DNA of 64,000 nt from Algoriphagus lutimaris (GCF_017051705.1 NZ_JAFIDJ010000002.1:1247151-1311150), one strand, 5' to 3'. Counted from the first letter of the stretch, positions 1 through 9,330 are shown. Program-made: numbers and translations. Notes: generated from the letters alone by a model not told the origin.

Positions 1-121
1 CAATAGTCAATAGATTATCATCTTGGCTATTACCACCTTGCATGTATGCAAAAACGGGGGCAACACTTGCCAAAACGATAAAAAGAGAGAAAATAGTTGC
101 CGAAATTGATCGGTGATTCAT
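1..121 (-). CDS. N-terminus of an exported protein (partial)
   Basis: Only the first 40 codons lie in the window; the rest runs off the left edge. The peptide starts MNHRSIS, followed by a hydrophobic stretch (about residues 8-27) ending in an Ala-rich region that looks like a signal peptidase I site, then a polar GGNSQDD segment. This supports a secreted or periplasmic protein. There is no lipobox cysteine. The gene lies 92 bases downstream of the anti-sigma kinase gene on the same strand, so it could share its transcript. I do not recognise the family. Confidence 0.6.
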   Translation of the reverse strand, partial: MNHRSISATIFSLFIVLASVAPVFAYMQGGNSQDDNLLTI

Positions 122-213
122 GTAAGGGTACCTTAAATTCAGTGCAATTTTACAAATTTATCAGATAATAAAGGGAAATGACTGCTATCTAAGCGATTTA
201 ACAAGAATTAGCA

Positions 214-621
214 TCAAAACCACTTGATTAACCGGCACGTATTTTTCCCTTTATTGGACTCAAACTCAATTTCGTCCATAATGGTCTTTACCAAAATGAT
301 GCCTAACCCGCCTTTTCTTTTTTCGCTGATCACCTTTTTTAGATCAGGTACTTCATAATCCAATAAGTTAAAAGCCTTTCCTTTATCTGTGATTTCAAAA
401 ATTAATTTATCGGGTGATTCTTTAACTTCTAACTTAATTTGGTCGGAACCATTACATTGATGAGAGTGTATGATTAGGTTAGCACAAACCTCTTCCACTG
501 CCAAAGTCAGCTGATGCCTGTCTTTGTCAGATAATTTAAGTTCGTTCAAGGTAGTTTGAAGGAAGCTTCTGAGATCTGCTAATGCAGTGGTTTTACAATA
601 TATTTTTAACTGATACTTCAT
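214..621 (-). CDS. RsbW/SpoIIAB-type ATP-binding anti-sigma kinase-like protein
   Basis: A stand-alone GHKL (HATPase_c_2) domain of 135 aa, the usual size for RsbW-type serine kinases that bind a sigma factor or other partner and phosphorylate a STAS antagonist. The N-box is visible at about residues 43-51 (EEVCANLII), the G1 region at about 78-82 (ITDKG) and the glycine-rich G2 loop at about 104-107 (GGLG) followed by a hydrophobic helix. It starts one base after the STAS gene stops, so the two are translationally close. It is the last gene of a phosphatase-STAS-kinase set. Its target is unknown, because Bacteroidota have no SigB; a non-sigma output protein is possible. Confidence 0.88.
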   Translation of the reverse strand: MKYQLKIYCKTTALADLRSFLQTTLNELKLSDKDRHQLTLAVEEVCANLIIHSHQCNGSDQIKLEVKESPDKLIFEITDKGKAFNLLDYEVPDLKKVISEKRKGGLGIILVKTIMDEIEFESNKGKNTCRLIKWF

Positions 622-622
622 T

Positions 623-955
623 TTAAGCTTCTAATGCAGCTTTCTTAGATTCGTAAATGTCAATCAATTGATCTAACCCCAAAATTTTGAAAACTTCAAA
701 TACTCTTGGCGAAAGAGCAAATATCTTAAGAGTAATTCCTTCCTCTTGAAAATCCTCTAAATAGGACATAAACACGCCTAGACCGGCAGAGGAAATGTAT
801 TCCAGCCCACTTCCATCCACTAAAATGGATTTTGAACCTGATTCCGTTAACTCTTGCATTTTTTGATCTAATATCACTGAGTTGCTGGCATCAATTTCAC
901 CTTGAATTACCAATAAATCGTGGTTATCTTCTTTATGTGTTTCTATGGTTAGCAT
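623..955 (-). CDS. STAS-domain anti-sigma factor antagonist
   Basis: A single STAS domain of 110 aa, as in SpoIIAA/RsbV. The beta strand with VDGSGLEYI is followed by SSAGLG at residues 55-60. Aligning this with the SpoIIAA motif DSSGLG places the phospho-acceptor serine at Ser56, so it is retained, while the preceding Asp is Ser. The protein should be phosphorylated by the adjacent kinase and dephosphorylated by the PP2C protein just upstream. Gaps are 17 bases to the phosphatase gene and 1 base to the kinase gene, so the three form one operon. Confidence 0.9.
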   Translation of the reverse strand: MLTIETHKEDNHDLLVIQGEIDASNSVILDQKMQELTESGSKSILVDGSGLEYISSAGLGVFMSYLEDFQEEGITLKIFALSPRVFEVFKILGLDQLIDIYESKKAALEA

Positions 956-972
956 ATTGAACGCTGATTTCT

Positions 973-3039
973 TTATTCATCTGAAAATTTGACCACCATG
1001 ATCGAATAATCATCATCTATTAAACCATCTCCTCCTACATAGGCATGAAGAGCATCTATAATTTTTGTCTGGATTTCTTTTGGACTTAATTCATGATATA
1101 CTTCCAAGAGAGTTCGGATTCTTTCGAAACCAAACTGTTGGGATTTTTCATTTTTAGCCTCAACGATTCCGTCTGTAAACATGACTAAAATATCTCCTGA
1201 AGAGTATTTAAATGTTTTTTCCTCAACGTGATTTTCATATTGCTTGTTTCTCAAAATCCCTAAACCAAGGCCATCTATTCCCAAGTATTCAGATTTGCCC
1301 ACCTTATTTTGATGCATTAAGGTAGGTACATGGCCTGCTCTTGAATGACAAATATTTTTTTCCTTGGTATTGATAAGAAATATAGAGGCGGTGATAAAGT
1401 GATTCCTTTCCAAACATCGGCTTAAAGCCGCATTGGCTTTAATCATAAATTGGGCAGGACCAAGGTTTAACTGGATTAGACTTTGGAAAATTCCTTTCAT
1501 CTGGGACATGTTGAATGCTGCCGATGTGCCTTTTCCAGAGACATCTCCGATGATCATAACGTATCGGTCCTCATCAAGTTTAAAAGTATCGTAATAATCC
1601 CCTCCTACTTCATCTGCCGCATTGGAATAGGCCGATATTTCAAAAGTCTCATTATGGTCTAATTTGGTGGGAAGGAGTGATTTCTGAACCCGCTGTGCAA
1701 TTTTTAATTCCTCTTGGTAGCGTTCATTTTGAATGGCCTGATTTAGTAATCTATGATTTTCAACGGCAATACAAGCTTGGCGTACAAAAGTACTGATGAT
1801 GTTGATCATCTCTTTATTGAAACCATCTCTTACCTCTTTACAAAGTACCATTCGGCCGATCGCTGATTTGTTAATGACAAGAGGAACCAATAAAATAGAT
1901 TCAAATCGATCATGGCTTAGCCGAAGTGAAAGTGGGTTTAAATTTTCAGGTTTATTTTCAACCGCCCATTCTTGAGCTAATTTCTGATTTTGAATAATTT
2001 CACTTAGCTCTTCCCGCATTTCTTTCTCCATAAATCGTTCTTGAAGAAACCCTTTGGTACTTTCCTGATCTCCCAGTTCCAGCCAAGCAGCATCCGCATA
2101 GGCAGCGCTCATACAGGAATCTACCAGGATATCCAATACCTGCTCTTCACTCTCCTCAGGTTGAATGGACTGGCTTAATCGTTGAAAGTTAATGGCCTCG
2201 GTCAGCTTTTGTTCAAAAACAGAGGAGGTAGGTAGGTTAAATAAGGTGACTAGAAAACAGAATAGGGCATAGATAAAAATGAAGCTGAATAAAGAAACCA
2301 GGAATAAGTTGTCCGTCAAATTCACAACAAACATTCCCCTGTCGCTATACAAAAGGATTTGATAAAAAAGGTAACCACAGCAATTGATGATGATAAAGAG
2401 GAAAAGGAGGGATTTCCATTTTTCCCGAAAAGTTAAATAGGGAATCCATTTAAGGTTACCTGATAAAATAACCGCTAATCCTACCAACAGAACAAACCCA
2501 AATAAAAAGCTATAGTCAAATGAGTTTTTGTTGAAAAAAATAAAAAACATGGCTCCAAGCATAGCTAGCTCGTATGCCTGCCATTGTTTTACTACTCGTT
2601 TTGTTTTTTGGTAAAGGATTAAATGCTTCCATAGTAACGCACTGGATATCAGGAATATTGATATTAATGCAAAATTGACGTGGTAGAAGAAATTTTTAAG
2701 GAATGGATCATTGAACAAATGGCTATCCCCTAGTAGAGAATAGAAGAGATTGATCATGATGGAAACAAAAACTGCTACTATACCTGTCGAAGCAGCCCTC
2801 CATATCAGGTTCAGAAAGTCGTTTTGACTATTCTTATTGATGGAGTAATTGTAAAAAAGATAAACTGTTAAAAAGAAAAGAATCTCGAGTACCCAAGTGA
2901 ATTCTGCCGCAATACCGGATTCCAATTCATTTAATAAACCAAAAAGTCTTACCAAATCCACAAAAAGTAATGACAACCAGACCAGAATGGCCAGGAGCAT
3001 GCTAAGTTTTCCTATATGGATTGATGGTAATTTAATCAT
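973..3039 (-). CDS. Membrane-bound SpoIIE-type PP2C phosphatase with GAF-like domain
   Basis: 688 aa. Roughly residues 1-275 hold seven or eight hydrophobic segments, making a membrane sensor region. A GAF-like region follows (about 290-435), then a short coiled linker (QEELKIAQRVQKSLLP) typical of RsbU-like phosphatases. The C-terminal third is a PP2C/SpoIIE domain with VGGDYYD, GDVSGKG, FTDGIVEA and DDDYS, which contain the metal-binding aspartates. It should dephosphorylate the STAS protein encoded next to it and so drive partner switching in response to a membrane or GAF signal. First gene of the trio. The signal is not predictable from sequence. Confidence 0.9.
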   Translation of the reverse strand: MIKLPSIHIGKLSMLLAILVWLSLLFVDLVRLFGLLNELESGIAAEFTWVLEILFFLTVYLFYNYSINKNSQNDFLNLIWRAASTGIVAVFVSIMINLFYSLLGDSHLFNDPFLKNFFYHVNFALISIFLISSALLWKHLILYQKTKRVVKQWQAYELAMLGAMFFIFFNKNSFDYSFLFGFVLLVGLAVILSGNLKWIPYLTFREKWKSLLFLFIIINCCGYLFYQILLYSDRGMFVVNLTDNLFLVSLFSFIFIYALFCFLVTLFNLPTSSVFEQKLTEAINFQRLSQSIQPEESEEQVLDILVDSCMSAAYADAAWLELGDQESTKGFLQERFMEKEMREELSEIIQNQKLAQEWAVENKPENLNPLSLRLSHDRFESILLVPLVINKSAIGRMVLCKEVRDGFNKEMINIISTFVRQACIAVENHRLLNQAIQNERYQEELKIAQRVQKSLLPTKLDHNETFEISAYSNAADEVGGDYYDTFKLDEDRYVMIIGDVSGKGTSAAFNMSQMKGIFQSLIQLNLGPAQFMIKANAALSRCLERNHFITASIFLINTKEKNICHSRAGHVPTLMHQNKVGKSEYLGIDGLGLGILRNKQYENHVEEKTFKYSSGDILVMFTDGIVEAKNEKSQQFGFERIRTLLEVYHELSPKEIQTKIIDALHAYVGGDGLIDDDYSIMVVKFSDE

Positions 3040-3153
3040 GGATTTTGCCCCACAATATTACTCAATGTGAAATAAATTAAGATCGGGACTAAAATATTCT
3101 TACTAGATAGAATGTTAAAAAAAGTAAACTTTAGACAGAAGTGCTAATTTCTG

Positions 3154-3465
3154 TTAGAAACATACCAAGTCTTCGATAATTCCCTGACCAAATTTCTTTT
3201 CTATGAGAGAAATGACCTTTCCCTTATTCATTTGAAGGTCCTTTTTGATCGGACCTGAAGACAATTTTACAAAAAGCTTTTTTTCTTTAATGAATACCGA
3301 AGAGGTCCTGTCGGCAATGGTTTTTCCCACGATCTCTGGCCATGACTGGACCACACTTTTCTCCTGAAATTTATCTTCTAATCGGTAGGCTTTTAGCAAA
3401 TCCTTAAATGCTGATTCCAAGGGGGCTACTTCTTTCTTTCTGCCAAAAGGATTTTTATTATTCAT
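3154..3465 (-). CDS. DUF721 / DciA-like protein
   Basis: A small basic protein of 103 aa with the DUF721 fold signature: an N-terminal helix around AFKDLLKAYRLEDKF, then W-P-E-I-V-G-K at about 42-48 and a strand region LFVKLSSGPIKKDL. The family includes DciA, which helps load the replicative helicase DnaB in bacteria lacking DnaC or DnaI, and many Bacteroidota proteins carry only this domain. It lies 14 bases downstream of hemW on the same strand, probably co-transcribed. A role in replication is inferred from the family, not shown here. Confidence 0.8.
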   Translation of the reverse strand: MNNKNPFGRKKEVAPLESAFKDLLKAYRLEDKFQEKSVVQSWPEIVGKTIADRTSSVFIKEKKLFVKLSSGPIKKDLQMNKGKVISLIEKKFGQGIIEDLVCF

Positions 3466-3479
3466 GGGATAGCTAAGTA

Positions 3480-4601
3480 TTAAATGAAAAGGGCGGAAGC
3501 GATGCTGTCAGCAAGTAGTTTTCCTTTTCTACTCAAAGATAGGGTATTGCGGTTCCAAATTAGCCAGCCTTCCAAATTCATTTTTTCTAAAATTTCTTTT
3601 TTCTCGCTCATTAGGTCCAATTGATACTCCTGTTGGATTTTATCAAAATTAATTCCCCAAATAGTTCTTAGACCAGTCAGTATATATTCGTTAATCACAT
3701 CCTCTGTACTCAATATTTCGGACTCAAAAGGGAGAATATTTTGACCCAAAGTCTTTAGGTACTTTGAATTATTTCGGGGGTTTGCTCCTCTATGGGAGCC
3801 GTCAAATGAGTGTGCACTAGGCCCTACACCCAAATACGGAATACCTTTCCAGTAATTAGTGTTGTGTAAAGCAAATTGGCCAGGTTTCCCAAAGTTAGAT
3901 ATCTCATATTGCACGAAACCCGATTTTTCGGTGGCTTCTTGCAGCATCTCGAATTGCTCGGCAACAAAATTCTCATCAGCTTCGGAGAATTTGCCTTCTT
4001 TTTCCCATTTACCGAGAGTGGTTTTGGCTTCTACCGTTAAGGCATAACTAGAAATATGTCCAGGGTCTAATTTTAATGCCTCTTGTAAATCTGATTCCCA
4101 AATCGAATGATCTCCGTGGGGGAATCCATAAATCAGGTCTATACTGAACTTTTGGAATCCCATATCTCTGGCCTTGCCAATCGCAAGTCGGGATTCCTCT
4201 GCCGTATGAGCCCTGTTGTAGAAATGTAGGACTTCCTGATTGAAACTTTGAATTCCCAGGCTTAGACGATCAATGCCTAGATTCTTCCATCCTTTTAAGT
4301 TTTCCGAGCTTAAGTCATCTGGATTTGCTTCCAGCGTAACCTCCTTCCAATCACAAGAATAGTGTTTTTGAATCGTATTGAGAATGGAGTCTATCATTTC
4401 TTTTTTCAAAAGGGATGGGGTGCCTCCTCCAAAATATACTGTCTCAATGGCTGAATTTTTCAGGTAATTTTTTCTTAGGATCAGTTCTAGGTTTATTTTG
4501 CTGACCATTTCTTCCATCCTGCTCAGGTTTGTGCTGAAATGGAAGTCACAATAATGACAAGCCTGTTTGCAAAATGGAATATGTATGTAGATGCCAGCCA
4601 A
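3480..4601 (-). CDS. hemW: HemW-type radical SAM protein (heme chaperone)
   Basis: Radical SAM protein of the HemW / oxygen-independent coproporphyrinogen oxidase-like family. HemW delivers heme to acceptor proteins and is often misnamed HemN. The 4Fe-4S motif CKQACHYC lies directly after GIYIHIPF, followed by the family signature YFGGGTPS and later GVGPSAHSF. I chose a TTG start that gives about 373 aa beginning MAGIYIHIPF, the normal N-terminus and length for the family. An upstream in-frame ATG at 4667 would add 22 residues of poor, basic sequence and would overlap the divergent outer-membrane gene start. Probably in an operon with the DUF721 gene. Confidence 0.88.
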   Translation of the reverse strand: MAGIYIHIPFCKQACHYCDFHFSTNLSRMEEMVSKINLELILRKNYLKNSAIETVYFGGGTPSLLKKEMIDSILNTIQKHYSCDWKEVTLEANPDDLSSENLKGWKNLGIDRLSLGIQSFNQEVLHFYNRAHTAEESRLAIGKARDMGFQKFSIDLIYGFPHGDHSIWESDLQEALKLDPGHISSYALTVEAKTTLGKWEKEGKFSEADENFVAEQFEMLQEATEKSGFVQYEISNFGKPGQFALHNTNYWKGIPYLGVGPSAHSFDGSHRGANPRNNSKYLKTLGQNILPFESEILSTEDVINEYILTGLRTIWGINFDKIQQEYQLDLMSEKKEILEKMNLEGWLIWNRNTLSLSRKGKLLADSIASALFI

Positions 4602-4665
4602 GGTATTTCTCTTATTTTGTGAATCTAAACAATCCCTTTTCTCTTTGAAAAAGCACTTTTCTTTC

Positions 4666-6348
4666 ATGCTCTGTCTGATGCTATTGATCTCGACGGTTTC
4701 TTGGGGTCAATCCAAAGTGTGGTTGAAATGGGAGAGTTCCGATTCCTCTTACCGCCAAAATTGGAAAGAATTTCCGAATGAGTTGGAACGGAAGCAAGAA
4801 TTAGACTCGATATTGGCGGATTTTTTTTCAAAGGGGTATTTGTCCGCATATTGGGATGTTCCTACTCAAGGGATTGATTCTTTATCAGCTCAATTGAATA
4901 TAGGGTCTCAGTTTATTTTGGAAGAAATAGGAAAGGGAAACCTTCCTGAAGATTTGGTAAAGAAATTTGGGCTTCCAAAACCTGGGTTTAAGGCTTGGAA
5001 TGAATGGACCAAAACAGTTTTAAGAGAATTAGAAAATAAAGGATATCCTTTTGCTTCTCTGAAATTGGATAGTTTGAAGCGAAAAGGCGAAATTATCATT
5101 GCCAGTACAAATCTAGATCCGGGTCCATTGATAAGATGGGATACGGTTCAGGTACTAGGTTCCACAAAAACCAAAGCTAAATATGTTCAAAATCTAACAA
5201 GAATTCCTATTGGAGGATTTTTTTCGCAAGAAGAGTTTGAGAATTCTAGTGAGCTACTTTCTAGATCACCTTATTTTGAACTTTCCCAGTCCCCTGAACT
5301 TGCCTTTAGGACTCAAAAAGCAAGTCCTGTTTTTTATCTCCGAGACAGAAATGTAAACGTGATGGATGGTGTGATAGGATTGCTACCCAATGAGAATGAA
5401 CCTGGAAAAATATTGATTACAGGTCAGTTGGATTTAGAATTGTACCATTTAGGAGGGAAAGGAAGGAATATTGCAGTTCACTGGCAACGCATGAATAAGG
5501 AAACCCAATCTCTGAACCTGAGTGCAAGAGAATCTTTTGTGTTTAATTCTCCTCTACATATTTCTCTAGATTTTAACTTGCTGAAACAAGACAGCACCTT
5601 TCTAAATCGGTATTTTGGGTTGGATTTTGATTATGAAATTTCCAATAGATCTACCATTCAATTCTTTACGAAACGCCAAGCGAGTGATTTGATTTCAACT
5701 GTAGCCTTCCAAGATGTGGAGGAATTGCCTGATTTGGCAGACTTTCGATGGAATGTTTACGGAATTGGAGTAGATTATAATGGCTTGGACCGTCTTTTTT
5801 CTCCAAGAAAAGGGATTTGGCTTAGGGCTGAGTTTGCAGCAGGCAACAAAAGAATCATTCAAAACACTGGGATTCCAGAAGTAGCTTATCAAAATATTGA
5901 TTTGAATACGCCACAGCTTGCTGCCACCATTCAGCTAGAAAAACATGTATATGTAAAAAAAAGCTGGGGGATGTGGTTTCGAGGAAGTTCAGGATTTGTC
6001 AGAAACAAGAATCTATTTTTGAACGACCTAATCAGGCTAGGAGGACTCAAGACCATAAGAGGCTTCAATGAAAATTTCTTTTATGCCAAAAATTACGGCT
6101 ACATTAATATGGAGCAGCGTCTTTTTTTTGGAGAGGACTCCTATTTAATGGTGTTTACGGATATTGGATATTTAAAAAACCCAATCTTAGAAAAGAAGGA
6201 TGATTTTCCAGTTTCATTTGGGGCAGGCATAAATTTAGAGACAGGCAATGGAGTTTTTAGATTTATTTATGGATTAGGTAAATCTAATTTGCAACCTTTG
6301 TCTTTCTCTTATTCCAAGATTCACTTTGGTTATCTGGCCAGGTTCTGA
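4666..6348 (+). CDS. Omp85-family outer-membrane protein (POTRA plus barrel)
   Basis: About 560 aa from the chosen ATG, which gives a compact signal peptide (MLCLMLLISTVSWGQS). The next 250 residues include POTRA-like segments (for example RWDTVQVLGSTKTK). The C-terminal half is a bacterial surface antigen (D15/Omp85) barrel with alternating strands, ending in aromatic FGYLARF. The motif GGLKTIRGF matches the conserved VRGF/Y loop that reaches into Omp85 barrels. This is shorter than BamA, so it is a TamA- or BamA-like accessory factor and not the main assembly protein. The start ATG overlaps, on the other strand, a possible hemW start; an in-frame upstream ATG at 4591 would bury the signal peptide. 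Confidence 0.82.
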   Translation: MLCLMLLISTVSWGQSKVWLKWESSDSSYRQNWKEFPNELERKQELDSILADFFSKGYLSAYWDVPTQGIDSLSAQLNIGSQFILEEIGKGNLPEDLVKKFGLPKPGFKAWNEWTKTVLRELENKGYPFASLKLDSLKRKGEIIIASTNLDPGPLIRWDTVQVLGSTKTKAKYVQNLTRIPIGGFFSQEEFENSSELLSRSPYFELSQSPELAFRTQKASPVFYLRDRNVNVMDGVIGLLPNENEPGKILITGQLDLELYHLGGKGRNIAVHWQRMNKETQSLNLSARESFVFNSPLHISLDFNLLKQDSTFLNRYFGLDFDYEISNRSTIQFFTKRQASDLISTVAFQDVEELPDLADFRWNVYGIGVDYNGLDRLFSPRKGIWLRAEFAAGNKRIIQNTGIPEVAYQNIDLNTPQLAATIQLEKHVYVKKSWGMWFRGSSGFVRNKNLFLNDLIRLGGLKTIRGFNENFFYAKNYGYINMEQRLFFGEDSYLMVFTDIGYLKNPILEKKDDFPVSFGAGINLETGNGVFRFIYGLGKSNLQPLSFSYSKIHFGYLARF

Positions 6349-6350
6349 GC

Positions 6351-7469
6351 ATGAAGCGAAACGTATTATTAATTTTAGTTTTTTGGTTGCTATTGGGTGT
6401 AAATTCCACTTATGCTCAAGTTTTACAGGATTATAGTTCTTCCTGGGAAAAGGGAAAAGGTGAAACGTGGATTCGTCCTAATGATAGGTTGGTTCTCCAG
6501 CTTGATTTGAGCACCTTCCCATTAGCTAATATTTCATTTTCATTTCCTGAAAAATCAGTAGTATTTATAGGTGAAAAATTGTGGATTTATGCCAATGGCG
6601 ATACTACTTTTTCAAAACCCATTGGAGAACTAACCAATGAATTTGACCGAAAAGATCTGGAGTTGATAGTTTTCAAAAAAGGAATTGAAATCGGAGATGC
6701 CAAAATTCAAAAAATCCTACAACCTACAGCGATTACCAATGAGTTGGGCAAGGTAAATGAGCAAGTGGGAGCAGTCAGAAGATTTGATAGACAAGATTTA
6801 AGAGATTTTTATTTTGTAGCTGTTCTGATCATTCTATTGATTTTGGCAGTCTATAAGGTAGCTTATCCTTATTTATTTTCCTCGATTATTCGGCCAGAAT
6901 CCTTATTGACTGCTGAGGATTTTTCAGACTCCGGAAGTCTTCAGAAATTCTTTTCCTCTGATGTCTTATTTTATCTGCTTTTGGTCAATTTAATGACTTC
7001 TTTGGTTGCGGTAATTGGGTTGGTCTTTTACAGGCAAATTTGGTTGGAAACCTGGATTGGGATTGACTTCAAGTCTCTGTTTATTTTATGGGGCCTTGGG
7101 GCCATAGGTTTTTTCATCATTACTATTCTGAAGTTTATTGGAATTAGGATAGTTGCGTACTTATTTGATTTAAGGAGATTAGAGTTTGCTCATTTCTTTT
7201 ATCTCTTGAGACTTGTGGTGTTAGGGATTACTGGATTTGTCTTAATAATTGCATTTTTTTTAGTGAATGAATTTTCTTCTGCTAAAGAGGCGATAGGTGT
7301 CTCATTGTCAGTGTTTTTCTGGGTTTATATCCTTGGTGTGTTAGGTCTTTTTATAATAATGATGAATAGACTAAGCTTTAAGAAATATCATTTATTTACT
7401 TACCTTTGCATCGCAGAATTAGTGCCTTTTTTAATCATGGCTAAGTGGGTCATGGTTTTAGGTCAGTAA
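6351..7469 (+). CDS. DUF4271 membrane protein with signal peptide
   Basis: 372 aa. An N-terminal signal peptide (cleavage after NSTYAQ) is followed by about 120 residues of periplasmic sequence and then at least six hydrophobic segments from about residue 150 to the end. The order (exported N-part, then polytopic C-part) matches DUF4271 proteins of Bacteroidota, which I recognise as commonly sitting beside a HemD-like gene. It starts two bases after the Omp85 gene ends, so the two are co-transcribed and possibly coupled. The function is unknown; the neighbourhood suggests an envelope role. Confidence 0.75.
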   Translation: MKRNVLLILVFWLLLGVNSTYAQVLQDYSSSWEKGKGETWIRPNDRLVLQLDLSTFPLANISFSFPEKSVVFIGEKLWIYANGDTTFSKPIGELTNEFDRKDLELIVFKKGIEIGDAKIQKILQPTAITNELGKVNEQVGAVRRFDRQDLRDFYFVAVLIILLILAVYKVAYPYLFSSIIRPESLLTAEDFSDSGSLQKFFSSDVLFYLLLVNLMTSLVAVIGLVFYRQIWLETWIGIDFKSLFILWGLGAIGFFIITILKFIGIRIVAYLFDLRRLEFAHFFYLLRLVVLGITGFVLIIAFFLVNEFSSAKEAIGVSLSVFFWVYILGVLGLFIIMMNRLSFKKYHLFTYLCIAELVPFLIMAKWVMVLGQ

Positions 7470-7499
7470 GATTTGGATGATCAAAGCATAATAAACAGC

Positions 7500-8273
7500 A
7501 TGAGTGCAGTAAGCAAAGACAGGTTAAGGCCAGTAAAAAGTATCCTTGTTTCTCAACCAAAACCAGCGGGCGAAAATTCTCCTTATGTTCAGTTGGCAGA
7601 GAAGTATAATTTGAAGATTGATTTCAGGCAATTTATTAAAGTGGAGCCCGTTCCACCCAAAGAGTTTAGAAAACAAAAAATTGATATCTTAAAGCATACT
7701 GCCATTATTTTCACCAGCAGGAATGCGATTGATCATTTCTTTGCTATATGTAAAGACTTTAAGATTGAGATGCCAGCAGAAATGAAATATTTCTGTATTT
7801 CTGATCAGACTGCTCATTATCTTCAAAAGTATATTGTAATCCGTAAACGTAAATTATTCGTAGGTCAAAAGACCGCAGAAGATTTATTCGATTATTTCAA
7901 AAAGCATAAATCAGAGAAGTATTTGTTTCCATGCTCTGACATTCGGAAAGATGTAATTCCTGATTATATGGAAAAGAATGGGATTGCATTTACTGAAGCA
8001 ATTATTTATCATACGTTGGCTGCAGATTTATCTGATTTGGCTGATGTGAAGTATGATATTTTGGCGTTCTTCAGTCCTTCCGGAATAAAATCATTGAAAG
8101 TAAACTTCCCTGATTTTGTGCAAGGAAAAACAAGAATTGCGGCATTTGGACCTACTACAGCAAAAGCGGTAAGGGAATTGGACCTGATTTTGGATATCGA
8201 AGCACCGCTTCCAAATGCGCCAAGTATGACTGGAGCCTTGGAGCTTTACATCAAAAAGGCGAATAATTTGTAA
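7500..8273 (+). CDS. hemD: Uroporphyrinogen-III synthase family protein
   Basis: HemD-fold protein of about 257 aa. It begins with RPVKSILVSQPKPAGENSPY, typical of the family's first Rossmann-like half. The segment AIIFTSRNAIDHFF corresponds to the conserved SxNA region, and the C-terminal half has FFSPSGIKSL and FGPTTAKAV, matching the usual SPSG and IGxxTA motifs. I start at ATG 7500; a TTG 27 bases upstream is in frame but gives an extension of no clear value. HemD closes hydroxymethylbilane to uroporphyrinogen III. The gene follows the DUF4271 gene and precedes the T9SS cluster, and regulation of or a link to secretion cannot be excluded. Confidence 0.8.
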   Translation: MSAVSKDRLRPVKSILVSQPKPAGENSPYVQLAEKYNLKIDFRQFIKVEPVPPKEFRKQKIDILKHTAIIFTSRNAIDHFFAICKDFKIEMPAEMKYFCISDQTAHYLQKYIVIRKRKLFVGQKTAEDLFDYFKKHKSEKYLFPCSDIRKDVIPDYMEKNGIAFTEAIIYHTLAADLSDLADVKYDILAFFSPSGIKSLKVNFPDFVQGKTRIAAFGPTTAKAVRELDLILDIEAPLPNAPSMTGALELYIKKANNL

Positions 8274-8349
8274 ATCTTAGAATCAATTTCTGTGGTTTTT
8301 CAGTTTAAATCATTACAATAGTTTTCAGATTCGAAAAAACCACGCTCAA

Positions 8350-9330
8350 ATGATTCATAGCGGCCATTGGAAGTACTTTTTAAGTAGTCTTGTTTTAATA
8401 GCCATCTATGCTGGAGTTTCTCCAGTGCTTGCTCAGCAGGATGCCCAGTTTACCCAATACATGTATAATGGGATGTATTACAATCCTGCTTTTGCAGGGA
8501 AGGATGGAGGATTCAGGTTTTCTGCACTTCATCGGTCTCAATGGGCAAACTACCGTACTTCCTCTGGTCAACGAGGAGCCCCAGTCAGCCAGCTGCTTAC
8601 TGCACAGGGTAGGTTAGATTCCAAAAACATTGGTTATGGAATAAACATAGTCAATGACAATATTGGAGCGAGTTCTAATTTGGAAGTTAATCTTCAGGGG
8701 GCTTATCATAAAAAAATAAAAAGATCTAATATTAGTGTAGGAGTTTCATTTGGAATGTTTTCCAGCTCTTTGGATTATGGTGAATTGATTGTGGTGAATC
8801 CTGAGCCGAATTTGCCTACATCAGGTAAAGAAAGCCAGATGAATTTCAATATTGGAGCGGGGGTGTTATTCGATCGAGGAGATTATTATGTAGGTGTGAG
8901 CAGTCGACATATTAATGAGCCAAACTTTGATTTTGGAGATGGATCATATGCCAATCAACTGAAAAATCATTCTTACTTATTATTCGGTTATAGGTTTAGA
9001 CCTATAGGACAATTAGCGATTGAGCCTAGTTTTTTATTAAAGACAGTTTCTTTTAATAATTTTTCTTACGATGTGAGCGTTATTGCTACACACCAAAACA
9101 AAATAAGTGGTGGTTTAGCCTTTAGAGGGGAAGAATCCATTTCTTTTATCCTTGGTTACAGTATATTAAAGGATAATTCCTTAAAATTGGGCTATGCTTT
9201 TGATTTAGTGGTAGGTGGATTGGAAGCAAAAGCTCCTACTAGTCATGAGTTAATGCTGAGATATACTTTGTCTGATGTTAGTAGGCAAGTAGAAAGAGTT
9301 ATTCAAAGAACTCCACGATTTAGATTCTAG
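8350..9330 (+). CDS. PorP/SprF-family outer-membrane protein
   Basis: 326 aa with a signal peptide ending VSPVLAQQ, followed by the family signature DAQFTQYMYN-GMYYNPAFAG (about residues 31-50). The rest is a beta-rich outer-membrane barrel ending in an aromatic residue. PorP is the membrane anchor of the T9SS; SprF paralogues pair with large gliding adhesins. The position directly before gldK, with no other partner, supports the PorP role in the core machine. The 76-base gap before it contains a 9-10 bp inverted repeat (GTGGTTTTT / AAAAACCAC) that may end the preceding transcript. Confidence 0.87.
   Translation: MIHSGHWKYFLSSLVLIAIYAGVSPVLAQQDAQFTQYMYNGMYYNPAFAGKDGGFRFSALHRSQWANYRTSSGQRGAPVSQLLTAQGRLDSKNIGYGINIVNDNIGASSNLEVNLQGAYHKKIKRSNISVGVSFGMFSSSLDYGELIVVNPEPNLPTSGKESQMNFNIGAGVLFDRGDYYVGVSSRHINEPNFDFGDGSYANQLKNHSYLLFGYRFRPIGQLAIEPSFLLKTVSFNNFSYDVSVIATHQNKISGGLAFRGEESISFILGYSILKDNSLKLGYAFDLVVGGLEAKAPTSHELMLRYTLSDVSRQVERVIQRTPRFRF

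Noticed and set aside
4591-4665. In-frame upstream ATG that lengthens the Omp85 protein
   Set aside because: It would put 25 residues before the signal peptide and overlap hemW further.
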